Source of the DNA: Saprospiraceae bacterium
GTDB taxonomy: Bacteria > Bacteroidota > Bacteroidia > Chitinophagales > Saprospiraceae
Direction of reading: 5' to 3'
DNA: 40,552 bases
Assembly (NCBI GenBank): GCA_020437105.1
Contig: JAGQWR010000112.1
Coordinates: forward strand, 291 to 40,842
The translations under genes and the position numbers were made by a program. The notes beneath the pieces are model-generated. The model was not told the origin of the DNA, did not search any database, and saw only the letters and a list, made by a program, of their open reading frames with translations. Of this stretch, positions 15,648 through 26,200 are shown one piece after another (position 1 is the first letter of the stretch; each line of letters begins with the position of its first letter).

Positions 15648-16631
15648 TCACTCACACCTCCCAGAAAGAACAACCACATTACCCTCATCAATTACCTCGA
15701 TTCCGGGCATACTCGATTCCAGAATATTGAGGACAGCAGTAAGCGATTTATTCGTAAATGTCGAACTAAGTGTACAGTCTTTTAATCCCTCATTTTCCAT
15801 TTGAATATTGGTATGGTACTGTCGGTTTAGGGCAAATACCACTTCATCCAGACTGGTGTTTTCGAAAACCAGTTTATTGGTTTTCAAGGCGAGGTAATTG
15901 GCGTCCTCGTTTATTTGTTTGGCCAACTGATTGGTGCTAATCTGAAAAACTGCTTTTTCATTGGCCTCCAGTATTGTTTCCTGCGATTGATATCGAACGG
16001 CCACACGGCCAGATTCGACGATCACCTGTATTTCGGGTTGTCCTTCGCGGGCATCTACGTAGAAGGAAGTGCCAAGAACTTCTATTTCAATTAAACTGGT
16101 TTTTATAATAAAGGGGTGTGCCTCATCACGGGCTACGTCAAAAAAGGCATCGCCGGTGAGATTGACGACCCGCGTACCTTTCTTTTTATCGAAAGAGTAG
16201 GAGAGGGAGGAGGATTGGTTCAAGGCAATTTGACTGCCATCTGTCAGGGCTACCTGATTGACCGTGTCGGTCGCTTCTGCCAGAAAAACTTCGTCCGGAC
16301 GCAGGTTGTAAAAAATAACAGTAGAAGCCAGAACCAACAAGGCAATAGCTGCCGCGATACGCAACCAATTACGTTTAATCGGCACCACTTTGGCTTCCGG
16401 AGTAAGTTGTGCAGCCGTTTGTTTCCACAGGTCATCGACGTGGGCAATGGGCGCTGCTTTTTCCAGTCCGCTCAACATCCAGGCTTTTTTGAAAGCCATA
16501 AACTGGCGCTTATTTTCCGGATCTGCCAGAACCCATTTTTCCAATTCGCGGACCTCCAAATCGCTGGCGTTTCCGCTCAGGTATTTGGAAGCGACATCAG
16601 AAAAGTACGTATGTGGGTCGTTTGGCAACAT
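15648..16631 (-). CDS. FecR-family anti-sigma factor (327 aa)
   Basis: The N-terminal cytoplasmic part (about 1-88) contains the DUF4880-like helix region (DLEVRELEKWVLADPENKRQF). A single membrane segment follows at about 89-109. The periplasmic FecR domain contains VNLTGDAFFDVARDEAHPF and LGTSFYVDAR, and the C-terminal DUF4974 domain (about 250-327) contains LDEVVFALNRQYHTNI. Such proteins hold an ECF sigma factor inactive until a TonB receptor with an STN domain signals ligand binding. Both partners are present on the same strand. It is separated from the sigma gene by about 230 bp. Confidence 0.93.
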   Translation of the reverse strand: MLPNDPHTYFSDVASKYLSGNASDLEVRELEKWVLADPENKRQFMAFKKAWMLSGLEKAAPIAHVDDLWKQTAAQLTPEAKVVPIKRNWLRIAAAIALLVLASTVIFYNLRPDEVFLAEATDTVNQVALTDGSQIALNQSSSLSYSFDKKKGTRVVNLTGDAFFDVARDEAHPFIIKTSLIEIEVLGTSFYVDAREGQPEIQVIVESGRVAVRYQSQETILEANEKAVFQISTNQLAKQINEDANYLALKTNKLVFENTSLDEVVFALNRQYHTNIQMENEGLKDCTLSSTFTNKSLTAVLNILESSMPGIEVIDEGNVVVLSGRCE

Positions 16632-16861
16632 TTAGTTAAACATTTTTTTAAAGTAAGAGGACAAATTAATCAATCATTTATGACTGAATCTTTTTCCACT
16701 ACTCTTCGTTCCGTCCTCGCCTTAATAGCGCTGCTATTAGGCTCCGGGCGTGCCTCGATTAGCAAAAAAATCTTTACACTCATAACAGATCATTAATTTT
16801 GCCTTCTTACTTACAGATGTATTACACTTCAAATTCCTTTTACCCTTAGTGGGCTTTCCGA

Positions 16862-17431
16862 TTATTTTAGAACGTTCCATAAAATACTAATCAGGAGGAT
16901 GATACTGATCAGATAATCCTGAAGTTTTTCTTTTAGCGCTTTAATCGCTTTAGACATGTGGGCTTCCACTGTTTTTTGGGCAATATCCAATTCTTCGGCA
17001 ATTTCTTTGTATTTCTTATCCTGGTATCGGCTCATTTCAAAGACCAATCGGCATTTTTCCGGCAGGCTGTTGAGGGCGCTTTCAATACGCTTCCGCAGTT
17101 CATCTTCCGCAAAATAGTCTGTCTCCTGCGCAAAATCCAGGTTGCCGCAATCGATATCGAGCACCTGACTTCTATACTTTTTATTGTCGCGGATATAATT
17201 GAGGCTACTGTTTTTGACCGCCGTAAACAGGTAAGACTTAATAGATTGCTGGGGATTCATACTTTCCCGCTTTTCCCAGAGTCGGATAAACACCTTTTGG
17301 CAGATGTCCTGTGCGGCATCAGCATCCTGTACATATTGCTTCGCAAAATTGCATAGGTAGCTAAAGTGCGATTTGAACAGTTGTTCAAATTGCACTTTAT
17401 CGAGGGTGCTATGTGGAGGTTGCCCGGGCAT
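16862..17431 (-). CDS. ECF RNA polymerase sigma factor (189 aa)
   Basis: Sigma region 2 (about 14-80, with HFSYLCNFAKQYVQDADAAQDICQ split over the segment and IRLWEKRE) and region 4 (about 130-178, with LPEKCRLVFEMSRYQDKKYKEIAEEL) match the Bacteroidota FecI-like ECF group. The last 15 or so residues are strongly hydrophobic (LISIILLISILWNVL), a tail often seen in this group that may aid membrane association with its anti-sigma partner. It heads the receptor-regulation locus and is divergent from the glycosyltransferase gene at 17672. Confidence 0.93.
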   Translation of the reverse strand: MPGQPPHSTLDKVQFEQLFKSHFSYLCNFAKQYVQDADAAQDICQKVFIRLWEKRESMNPQQSIKSYLFTAVKNSSLNYIRDNKKYRSQVLDIDCGNLDFAQETDYFAEDELRKRIESALNSLPEKCRLVFEMSRYQDKKYKEIAEELDIAQKTVEAHMSKAIKALKEKLQDYLISIILLISILWNVLK

Positions 17432-17671
17432 CAGGAGACTAAGGTAAAAAAGATGAAATTATAATCGCTGCTTGTCTGGATGAACCAGGGATATTATTTG
17501 TCGTTCATGCGCCGAAGTATAATTCCCGAACAAGCTCTTACTTATTTGGCGAGCACGTAAAATAGGCGCTAACTGGGTGAAAGGGTAGACTATTGGGGGT
17601 AGTGGAAAAATTGAATCAAAAGTGTTTGTATATTGGTATTTCTCCGTATCCGAGCCTATTAAATTTCCAAT

Positions 17672-19756
17672 ATGCATTTGCCAGACGAAGTGGCTAATTA
17701 TCAAGCCCGAGCTCTTGACTACATAAGTCAGATGCCTGATTATCCTTCACAGAAATTTGCCGGACAGGGCATTGTTCTTTGTGGTGGAGGCGAAACTTAT
17801 TTTACTTGTGCCTGGGTATGTATTCAAATGTTACGCAAATTGGGCTGTACGTTGCCTATTGAGTTCTGGTATTTGGGCAGTGCAGAAATGAATCAGGAAA
17901 TGATCAGGCTCATTGAACCTTTGGGCGTAAAATGCATTGATGCTTTAGAAGTTTGGAAAGAATATCCGGTGAAAAACCTGATCGGCTGGGAATTAAAGGC
18001 CTATGCCATTTTGCATAGCCAATTTGAAGAAGTATTGTACCTGGATACAGATAATGTACCGGTACGCGATCCAGCCTTTTTGTTTGAAAGTGAAGGATAT
18101 CAAAAGACCGGGTCCGTGTTTTGGCCCGATCGCTATTTGGGTAGGGGCCATGGCCTGAACTGGACCAAACAGGAAGTCTGGGATATTTGCCAAGTGCCTT
18201 TTCGGAATGAACCGGAATTTGAAACTGGTCAGATCGTGCTAAATAAGCGCAGGTGTTGGTATCCTCTATTATTGACTATGCACTATAATGAGCATTCTGA
18301 TTTTTACTATGCTTATTTTTATGGAGACAAGGATACATTCAGAATCGCCTGGCATAAATTAGGGGTAGCGTTTACTCTCTTACCCTTTGCAAATCGTTCT
18401 TTGCACAATGATGCAGTTATTCTACAGCATGACTTTGAGGGAGAAGTTTTGTTTCAGCACCGAAATGGGGATAAATGGAGTCTTTCCCGAAATCCGATGC
18501 AAATCGCTGGATTTAAATTTGAATTTGATTGCCTTCAGTTGTTGCAAGAGTTGCGATTGCGTTGGCCGGGGATGCGGCGCAAATTACCGGATGATTTTCA
18601 TGCCATTGAAAAAAAAGTCTACCAGGAGTTGGTAGATCAGAAAACCTTTTTATCCTCCCCATCGAATGAAGACTGGGTTGAATTATCCTATGAAGGATTT
18701 GTTGTTGAACCCAATAAGAATATTGATAAGAAATGGACGGTCATTCGTAATGGTTTAGATCAGGTGGTATTGAAATTTCAGTTTAATACACGTTACGCAA
18801 CCAGTGGCTTTCTTTGGCCAAAAGAGCATGGAGCTTGGAAGGGAATGTGGATGGATATGGCTCGTACCCCGATTGAGATTCGGCCTAAGCTAAATGCTGT
18901 TGATCCAGTACAGCTGGCCTTCCACCAAAAGTTACAAGAAGAGTTGATAAACAATTTTAGCCCCTACCCGGAGGGTAAATACGAAGGCCGTGGAATTATC
19001 ATCGTAGGAGGCGGCAATACGTATTTTCCATGTGCCTGGGTTTGTATTAATGTCTTGCGAAAGATTCATCAATGCCAACTCCCAATTGAATTATGGTATT
19101 TGGGTAAGGAAGAAATGCCGGGGGTGTGGGAAGAAAAACTTTCTGGTCTGGATGTTCAATGTATAGATTTATACGAAGTAATAGGCGAAACCCAAGTGAA
19201 AGGATATGTTGCCAAGCCGCTTTCAATTATTCACAGCCAATTTGAGGAAGTCTTGTTTATTGATGCAGATAATGTGCCAATCAAGGATCCTGCCTTTTTG
19301 TTTGAGTATGAGGCGTATCAGGAATTGGGCGCTTATTTTTGGCCAGACTACGGACGTTTGGCATCTTATCAACCCATCTGGTCGGTTTGTAATGTACCCT
19401 ATCAGAATGAACCAGCTTTTGAGACCGGGCAAATGGTTATCAATAAACGCAAATCCTGGGAAGCACTGCAATTGACTGACTTTTACAATCAACATTCTGA
19501 TTTTTATTACCAGTACCTCTTAGGAGATAAGGATACATTTCATTTGGCCTGGCGGAGGTTGGGGCAAAAATACATTATGAATTCCTTTGATATGAGTCCT
19601 ATAAATAAAACCATGCGACAATTTGATTATCAGGGGGACTTGCTTTTTCAGCACCGTAATTTAGATAAATGGAATCTTCATGGTGGCAATCTTAAAATCC
19701 AAGGTTTCCAATTTGAAGAAGAATGTATATCCTATTTGAATGAATTGAGGGAATAG
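17672..19756 (+). CDS. fused tandem GT71-like glycosyltransferase (694 aa)
   Basis: Two homologous halves (about residues 20-290 and 420-690) each match the putative mannosyltransferase family that includes fungal MNN1-type enzymes (GT71). Both carry the same blocks: GGGETYFTCAWVCI / GGGNTYFPCAWVCI, LPIEFWYLG / LPIELWYLG, a metal-binding DTDN (from Asp125) / DADN (from Asp531), and FETGQIVLNKR / FETGQMVINKR. Both active sites look intact. About 130 residues join them. No signal peptide or membrane segment is visible, so it should act in the cytoplasm on a nucleotide-sugar donor. It lies upstream of the giant protein gene in the same direction. Confidence 0.85.
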   Translation: MHLPDEVANYQARALDYISQMPDYPSQKFAGQGIVLCGGGETYFTCAWVCIQMLRKLGCTLPIEFWYLGSAEMNQEMIRLIEPLGVKCIDALEVWKEYPVKNLIGWELKAYAILHSQFEEVLYLDTDNVPVRDPAFLFESEGYQKTGSVFWPDRYLGRGHGLNWTKQEVWDICQVPFRNEPEFETGQIVLNKRRCWYPLLLTMHYNEHSDFYYAYFYGDKDTFRIAWHKLGVAFTLLPFANRSLHNDAVILQHDFEGEVLFQHRNGDKWSLSRNPMQIAGFKFEFDCLQLLQELRLRWPGMRRKLPDDFHAIEKKVYQELVDQKTFLSSPSNEDWVELSYEGFVVEPNKNIDKKWTVIRNGLDQVVLKFQFNTRYATSGFLWPKEHGAWKGMWMDMARTPIEIRPKLNAVDPVQLAFHQKLQEELINNFSPYPEGKYEGRGIIIVGGGNTYFPCAWVCINVLRKIHQCQLPIELWYLGKEEMPGVWEEKLSGLDVQCIDLYEVIGETQVKGYVAKPLSIIHSQFEEVLFIDADNVPIKDPAFLFEYEAYQELGAYFWPDYGRLASYQPIWSVCNVPYQNEPAFETGQMVINKRKSWEALQLTDFYNQHSDFYYQYLLGDKDTFHLAWRRLGQKYIMNSFDMSPINKTMRQFDYQGDLLFQHRNLDKWNLHGGNLKIQGFQFEEECISYLNELRE

Positions 19757-20271
19757 TTTTTTCAAAATACGCTACAATTGCCTGTTCCTGACAGGTATTT
19801 ATACTTATGACCTACCAGTGTTTATTTTTAGCGAAATATTTTTTTTAAAAATATTTTCTAATTTACTTTTCAATAAAAATAAGTGTAACTCCTAAATGAA
19901 TTAAATTTAACAGAATGTTAAATGGTTGTTTGTCAGTCTTTTGTGTAGTAAAATAGATTTTATCGGTGTGATTTTTACAAATCAAAAATTGCTATCTACG
20001 GGATGAAGGTTTGATGCATAAAAAGAGAAACCAAAATTTATAATGCAAAATAGCTTACCTTAGGGTTCAATCGTCTTATTACTGCGGCCAAGCAGAAATA
20101 AATAACGCTCTTTTTCCAAACTTAAATAACTGACTTATATAACAATAAGTCAGCCATAGTGCTTTTAATTTAAGCCAACCGTTTTAATTAAAAAATATTA
20201 TTGTTTGGTTTTGTTTCCCTCCAGGACAAGCCCCTTTAACCCTATTGCTCACACGCCACATCCACTTGGAT
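19757..20271. promoter_or_regulatory. AT-rich leader of the giant gene
   Basis: About 515 bp without a gene between the glycosyltransferase and the giant protein gene. It contains a weak hairpin soon after the first gene (CCTGT-TCCTG-ACAGG, 19781-19795, followed by TATTT) that could end transcription. A perfect 9-bp stem CTGACTTAT / ATAAGTCAG with a six-base loop (20130-20153) lies about 120 bp before the giant gene's start. The region is markedly A/T-rich. A promoter is expected here but no exact consensus was found. Confidence 0.45.
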
Positions 20272-23200
20272 ATGTTATCATTTCATTCGCTCCAAGGATC
20301 AACCAGTCTATTTATCCCTTCCCAATCTGATGGAAATGGGTTTATTTGTTTTTATAAACCTGGCCGATTCTCAGGTCGAGCCACAAAAGTCAATTATACA
20401 GACCATAAGCCAGATAAACCAAAGCTGGATTATTCATTAAGTATTTCACAAATTTGGGAACAAGAGCAAGGTGTTTTATTATTTCTAACGGAGGTACCCG
20501 ATGACCTCAAATTATTCCAGGGGATATTGGAGAAAACCTTTCCAACGCAACCTGAGCATACTTCACTTTATTGGTGTACCCTTGATTCATCCTGTCAGGA
20601 ACTTCATGTCCAATTTACCTTATCACTGGATGCCGATACAAACTATTCGGATGATCTGACGATTAAACACGGCCGTATAAAATACATTGTCAAAAAGGGC
20701 AAAGCCTCTTTGATACCTGAAGGAAATTTGGCACATCCTTCCGGAAAACATTTAGTTTTTGAAGACTCTATTCTGCTGGATGCGGTCAATACCGGAGTGA
20801 AAAAGAAAGCACACATTCATCCGCACCATGATATTTTTATTCCGCTTACTGGTCCATATCGAGGCAAAATTGTGTCGAATGCTATTATAATGGGAGGGGT
20901 AAATCCGGAAACGGGATTACCAGCAGCATTGACCTATTCATATTCTGCGAATGGAACAAAAGAATACCAAGAATACCCTATTTTAAAATCTGGAGACGAA
21001 AACCAGTCCCCTTTATTTATAGCAAATTGGGATCCGCTTGTTCCCACCAGAAGTACCCTTGCATTCACAGGTAAAAGTGTACTGTTAAAAGGAGGTAATC
21101 AGGAACCACTTGTATTAGGAACCGTAAATAATGATGGCGCTGTACCTGTATCCACCTATTTCCGAACGATTTTTGGCGTACCCATTGAGTTGTATGCTAT
21201 GGAGGAAGATAACTATCCTTCCCAGTTGGTACTTCAGGCAAAACCTTCTTCAAATGGCATACCGGTCGACTATTATTTTGCTCCGGATGGTTATTTTGAA
21301 ATGGGGATCAATACGGAAGGAATAGCTGGAGCAACCGGTCCACTTGGTCAGACAGGAACCCACTATCTTATAGGCGGACTTGCCGGAACAGAATATTTTA
21401 GTTTTCAGGCAAAAACAGCCCAATCAAGAGGAAATGCCATGGTTTTTACACCAGGTAATGCCTATGCTCCAACATTTCCATTAACAGATGCAAATGCCCC
21501 GACATCACTTTTGACAAGTGAATATTCTACCTCTTGGGTAAGCGTTGTATCTCCCGTTTATGCAAACGGCATAACCGCATCATTAGGGGTTACGTTTCCA
21601 CCTGCTGCTGCTTATTTTTCGCAGCCTTCTGAAAACAGTTTATTTAAGGTTAATCAGGGCCGTTCTGATTTAGCCAAAAATATATTGGATCAGTTTCCAA
21701 CACTCTCAGCTGTACTCGGACCAACTGGACTGCCTGACCCGGCATTTCCACTGGTACCCTATGGTGCGCTGGATTCGGATGCCATCAACGATTATTTAAA
21801 AACGGAACCACATTCACTGCGGGATTTTGAAAATCAAATTTTAGGCCAAACCAGAAAGGAAGAAATTGGTATCAACTTACCACCAGCTTCCAACTACAAT
21901 AATGTAACAAAAGCAACCTCTCCCAAAGGCTTATATGTAGAGGTCAATAATGAATCTTTTCAGTGGGCGCGGATGCAACTGGCCCAGAATTACAACCCCA
22001 ATTCATACCCGAATCAGGAGCTTTTGCGATTTGATAATCTGAAGCCTGAGTTACAGAGTTCTTTCCAAACGAACCAACAATTTTTAGTTGTAAGTGATAA
22101 TGAACAGTTGGGCCAATTCATAAATGGACAAGGAGGGCTTGGAGCTACTGCCTATTTCGAAAATAAAATGTCGATTGAAGGCTGGCCCTTTAATTTTGAT
22201 GTTCCTGGCCCATCTGGAGCTACCCCTGCTGTAAATAATACCCTCCTCTTTAAATATACACAAGGAACTATACTTGACCTGGTCCAAAGTACCGGGCAAT
22301 GGACCAACAAGGACAGCTTTAATGTGCCTGGCATTATAAAAGACCTTTCTACAAACTTAAAGAAGTTTGTGGATGAAGGGATAGCTGCAGCTGCAATTGA
22401 CCCCAATTTCGAGCAATTCGCACGTATTGTACAGGATCCTGATTGGCGGGGGATTTTAGCCTTAAACGTTGATGTGGATTTACAAAGTTTTCCACCCCAA
22501 TTGCAAGGTTTATTAGCCGGGATCCATGATATGGACAACTTTAAGGCGCACCATTTTGGAATTGACCTTAGCCAGCCTACACTGGTTAATAATCAGGATA
22601 TTGGATTTCCTTATAACTATACTAGCTCCATGTTCGCCCTTATTAACTACAAGGACGACTTATATACTACTCCCAATGAGCCTATAGACCTTGGGGTAAA
22701 TGCAGGAAATCCGTATAACTATGCGGTTCTTCTATTAAAAGTTTTATTTAAAAACTCCAAAATTCAAAATTTTGAGAGTAAAGTACAGTTGAGTTCGGAT
22801 GAGTTCTTTTCGGATAGTGTCAATAAGGTAACCGTAAATGGTGTTGAGCAAGCTTCTGATTTAAGAGCGATCCTGTTTGATGGCTCATTTGAGGAATACG
22901 GCGGACAACCGATCTATACTTTTACCACCCAAAAACAAAATAATCAACCAGAGATAACCAAGTTTTTTGTTAATAACGGTAATCTGGATTATGTTGAAAT
23001 CAACAATGGTAATTTCAATACGCTTATGGGGGCAACCGGGCCATCCGGCACGGATGTACAAGCACAATTCTCCTTATATGGATTCCTTGCTTTTAATAAA
23101 CTGAATCCAGATTCTGCCGATTGGGATCTCTATTCATTTGGAGGAGAAAATGGGCAAGACCCAACAGATCAGGGTTTAGCGATCTCCAATCTGAATATTG

Positions 23201-26200
23201 ATCTGAAATTTACGGTACAGGAAAATCAAACAAGTGGTTTATCTTTTGCATTCCAACCTCAGGATCTGATCCTGCAGGAAAGCCTGAGTACTTTCAGGGA
23301 AGGCAGTTTTTACGATACTTATCCACTCAAGATTTCGGACTTTATATACGGAGATAAAAACAGCTTACCTCCAACTAAAGGATTCCCCTATTTTGTAATG
23401 GGTTCTGACCCGGCAATGAGTCCTTTGGAAGATGCACCAAACTGGTATGGTATTGTATTCGATTTAAACCTGGGCACAGCTGGTTCTCTGGCTTCCGGAG
23501 CAGGTTTGATCGCCCGATTCTTACTAAGTTGGGGTGCTGGTGAAAATGATATTAATACAAAATACGGAAATACCAGTTTGTCACTTCCGGGAGCTGGAGC
23601 CGGGACAGACTATTTCCGAATCGAAAGTGTATTAGAATTTACGGCAAGTCAGCAGACGTTCATGATGACGACTGATGATGCTGGTATTGGTAGCGGGAAG
23701 CATTCTTATATGATTTCACTGGATAAACCAGTGATTAAATTTTTAGGAAAATCATTCCCCGATTATAGTGCGCTTGGGAAGAACACTGACTTTTTCATAT
23801 CCATTTTTGGGAATCCGGACGGAAACTCCAAAACACTTGGATGGTATGGTGCTTTGGAGCCAGGTGATCCAATCGGTACGGATGATTTTAAAATTTCCTT
23901 TTTAGGCCTTGGACACCACGTCAAAATAAACTCCAGTGAGGTAGATAATGTCGAGGATGCAATTGAGGCAATGAAAAATGCTTTTGCTCCGCCAAAAGAT
24001 AAATCGGCATACCCACCTTATGATCCTACAAAAATGTCCTTTGACGCCAACAGTCAATGGCTGATAGGAACTGTTTTCAAGATAATCGACACCTTCGAAT
24101 TAAGTGGCGTTTTCAATGATCCAAATATTTATGGATTATTGATTGATGTAAGTGGCGATAAAGCAGGTGTTTTTGATGGCTTGCAATTCCAGGTTTTATA
24201 CAAAAAGATCTCCGATACTGTTGGAGATTACCATATTGAATTAAAACTGCCAGATGCATTCCGAAAATTTGATGTAGGAGAAGTTTCTATTACATTACCT
24301 TCTTTCATCTTAGATCTCTATACAGACGGGAGTTTTAAAGTCAATCTCGGTTTCCCGAAAAGTGCAACCGATTTCTCCGATTCCTTCACCCTGCAAATGC
24401 TCCCCTTTACGGGTTCCGGAGGATTTTATTTTGGCTATTTAAAAGCCGGAGCTTCCACGGAAACACCACAAACTACCGCTGGGGTCTTTGGGCCAACAAT
24501 TATTTTTGGTATAGGCCTGCAGGTGGGTGTTGGTAAGGACGTAAGTGAGGGGCCGATCAAAGCAGGTGCCAGCCTTACCATGGTTGGTATCATTGAAGGT
24601 ATTTTCTCATATTTCACACCCAACGCAGATACAGCAGCAATACTCGCTGCAAACGACAATAAAGATGTTTCCCAGTATTATAAACTTTCCGGTACAGTTG
24701 GTGTATCGGGTATGGTTTATGGTTCCGTAGATCTGGTACTAATCCAGGCTGAATTAAAAATCAGCATTTCCGCTTTAGTGGCCTTTGTCTTTGAATCTTA
24801 CCGGGCAATTCCGCTTTCTTTTGATGTAGAAGTTAGCGTAGAATTGACCATCAAGATCAAGATTATCTTTACGATTAAGATTCATTTATCCTTTAAAGCA
24901 ACACTGCATCTGGACCTGACTGTCGGAACAGATCGTTTATCCGAAGCTCCCTGGTATGATGGTTCGAATGCACCATCCCTGAACCACAGTAACTATGCTT
25001 CTTTATTTAAATATCTGCCAGTCTATCGGATGAGTGTTCCGGAGGTTGTAGACCTTGTATGGCAACCTCTTATACTGGACAGCAAACGGATGGTGCAGCT
25101 GTACTTCACCCCACACTTGACCGTCAGTGGGGCAGGAGCAACCTTTGCTCAACAATCCAACTATGTAGGGATGCTCTACGTAGATGCTCCGCCGCTTAAT
25201 ACAGCGGGAGCCACATTTACACCCATGACATCTTATGATCATCTCTCCGAGATCTCATTGGCCTGGGCAATGAATGCGTATATCAACCGTAATGTTGAGA
25301 ATACGACACTGGAAGACATCCTCGACAAAACGATCTCCCTGGATGAGCTTCAAAATATCTATAATACCATCAACAGCTCGACTTCTCCGCCGATTCCTTA
25401 CAAGGAGTTGACAGAGATGATTGAAGATGCCTTCAATGTCTATATCGCCGGGCCAAATAGTATGTCTCCGAATGATGATGACGAGATTAATGCGACGGTA
25501 TTCCCGATGCTCCCTGAATTGACAATGAAAGCAGGGCCTACATGGTCTCCAAATCCGACTTATGATATCAATTTCAATACTTTCAGTCAGGCAGGAGAAA
25601 CTTATATCAATGAGGTAAATGAATATTTTGATCAACTCTATGTTGATTATCAAAACGAATGGGAGAAACAGCATAATAATCCGGACGGAATAGAGGATGC
25701 CATTGTCATTAATGAGGAGATGACCTCTATGGCACAGTTTACCTTCCAGGATTACTTCCAAATGATCATCCAAACGGGATTAGGGGATTCCATCAGCCTG
25801 ATCCAGAATTATACGTATCCAACGGATCGATCAACTAGTCTGAGTGGCTTGTCCACTAAGATGAACAACTATCAAACCAGTAATGGTCCGGTAGGGAATA
25901 ATATTACCCCTGCGATGATCGCCTCGGCCAATAACCATATTCCGCTCAACCCGTATGCGACCCTGTTAATTTCAGGGTATCAGGTAACCCTGGCTAACAC
26001 GGAAAGTTTGGAAGATGTGTCAAGTCGTTTTGGTGTGACACCAGCTGCACTTGGAAACGCTAATTCAGCTATCAATAATTTAATCCTGGCAGGAACGACC
26101 ATCTCTTATCTGGACTGGACTCCGTATCAACTCAGTACCCAGGATTCTTTAGCGACAGCTGTTGCAGCACTCAACCAGGGTAAACCAGCGAACGAGCCGG

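Noticed and set aside
17459..17704. 81-residue frame on the minus strand between sigma and GT genes
   Set aside because: It overlaps the start of the glycosyltransferase and has no recognisable motif or signal.
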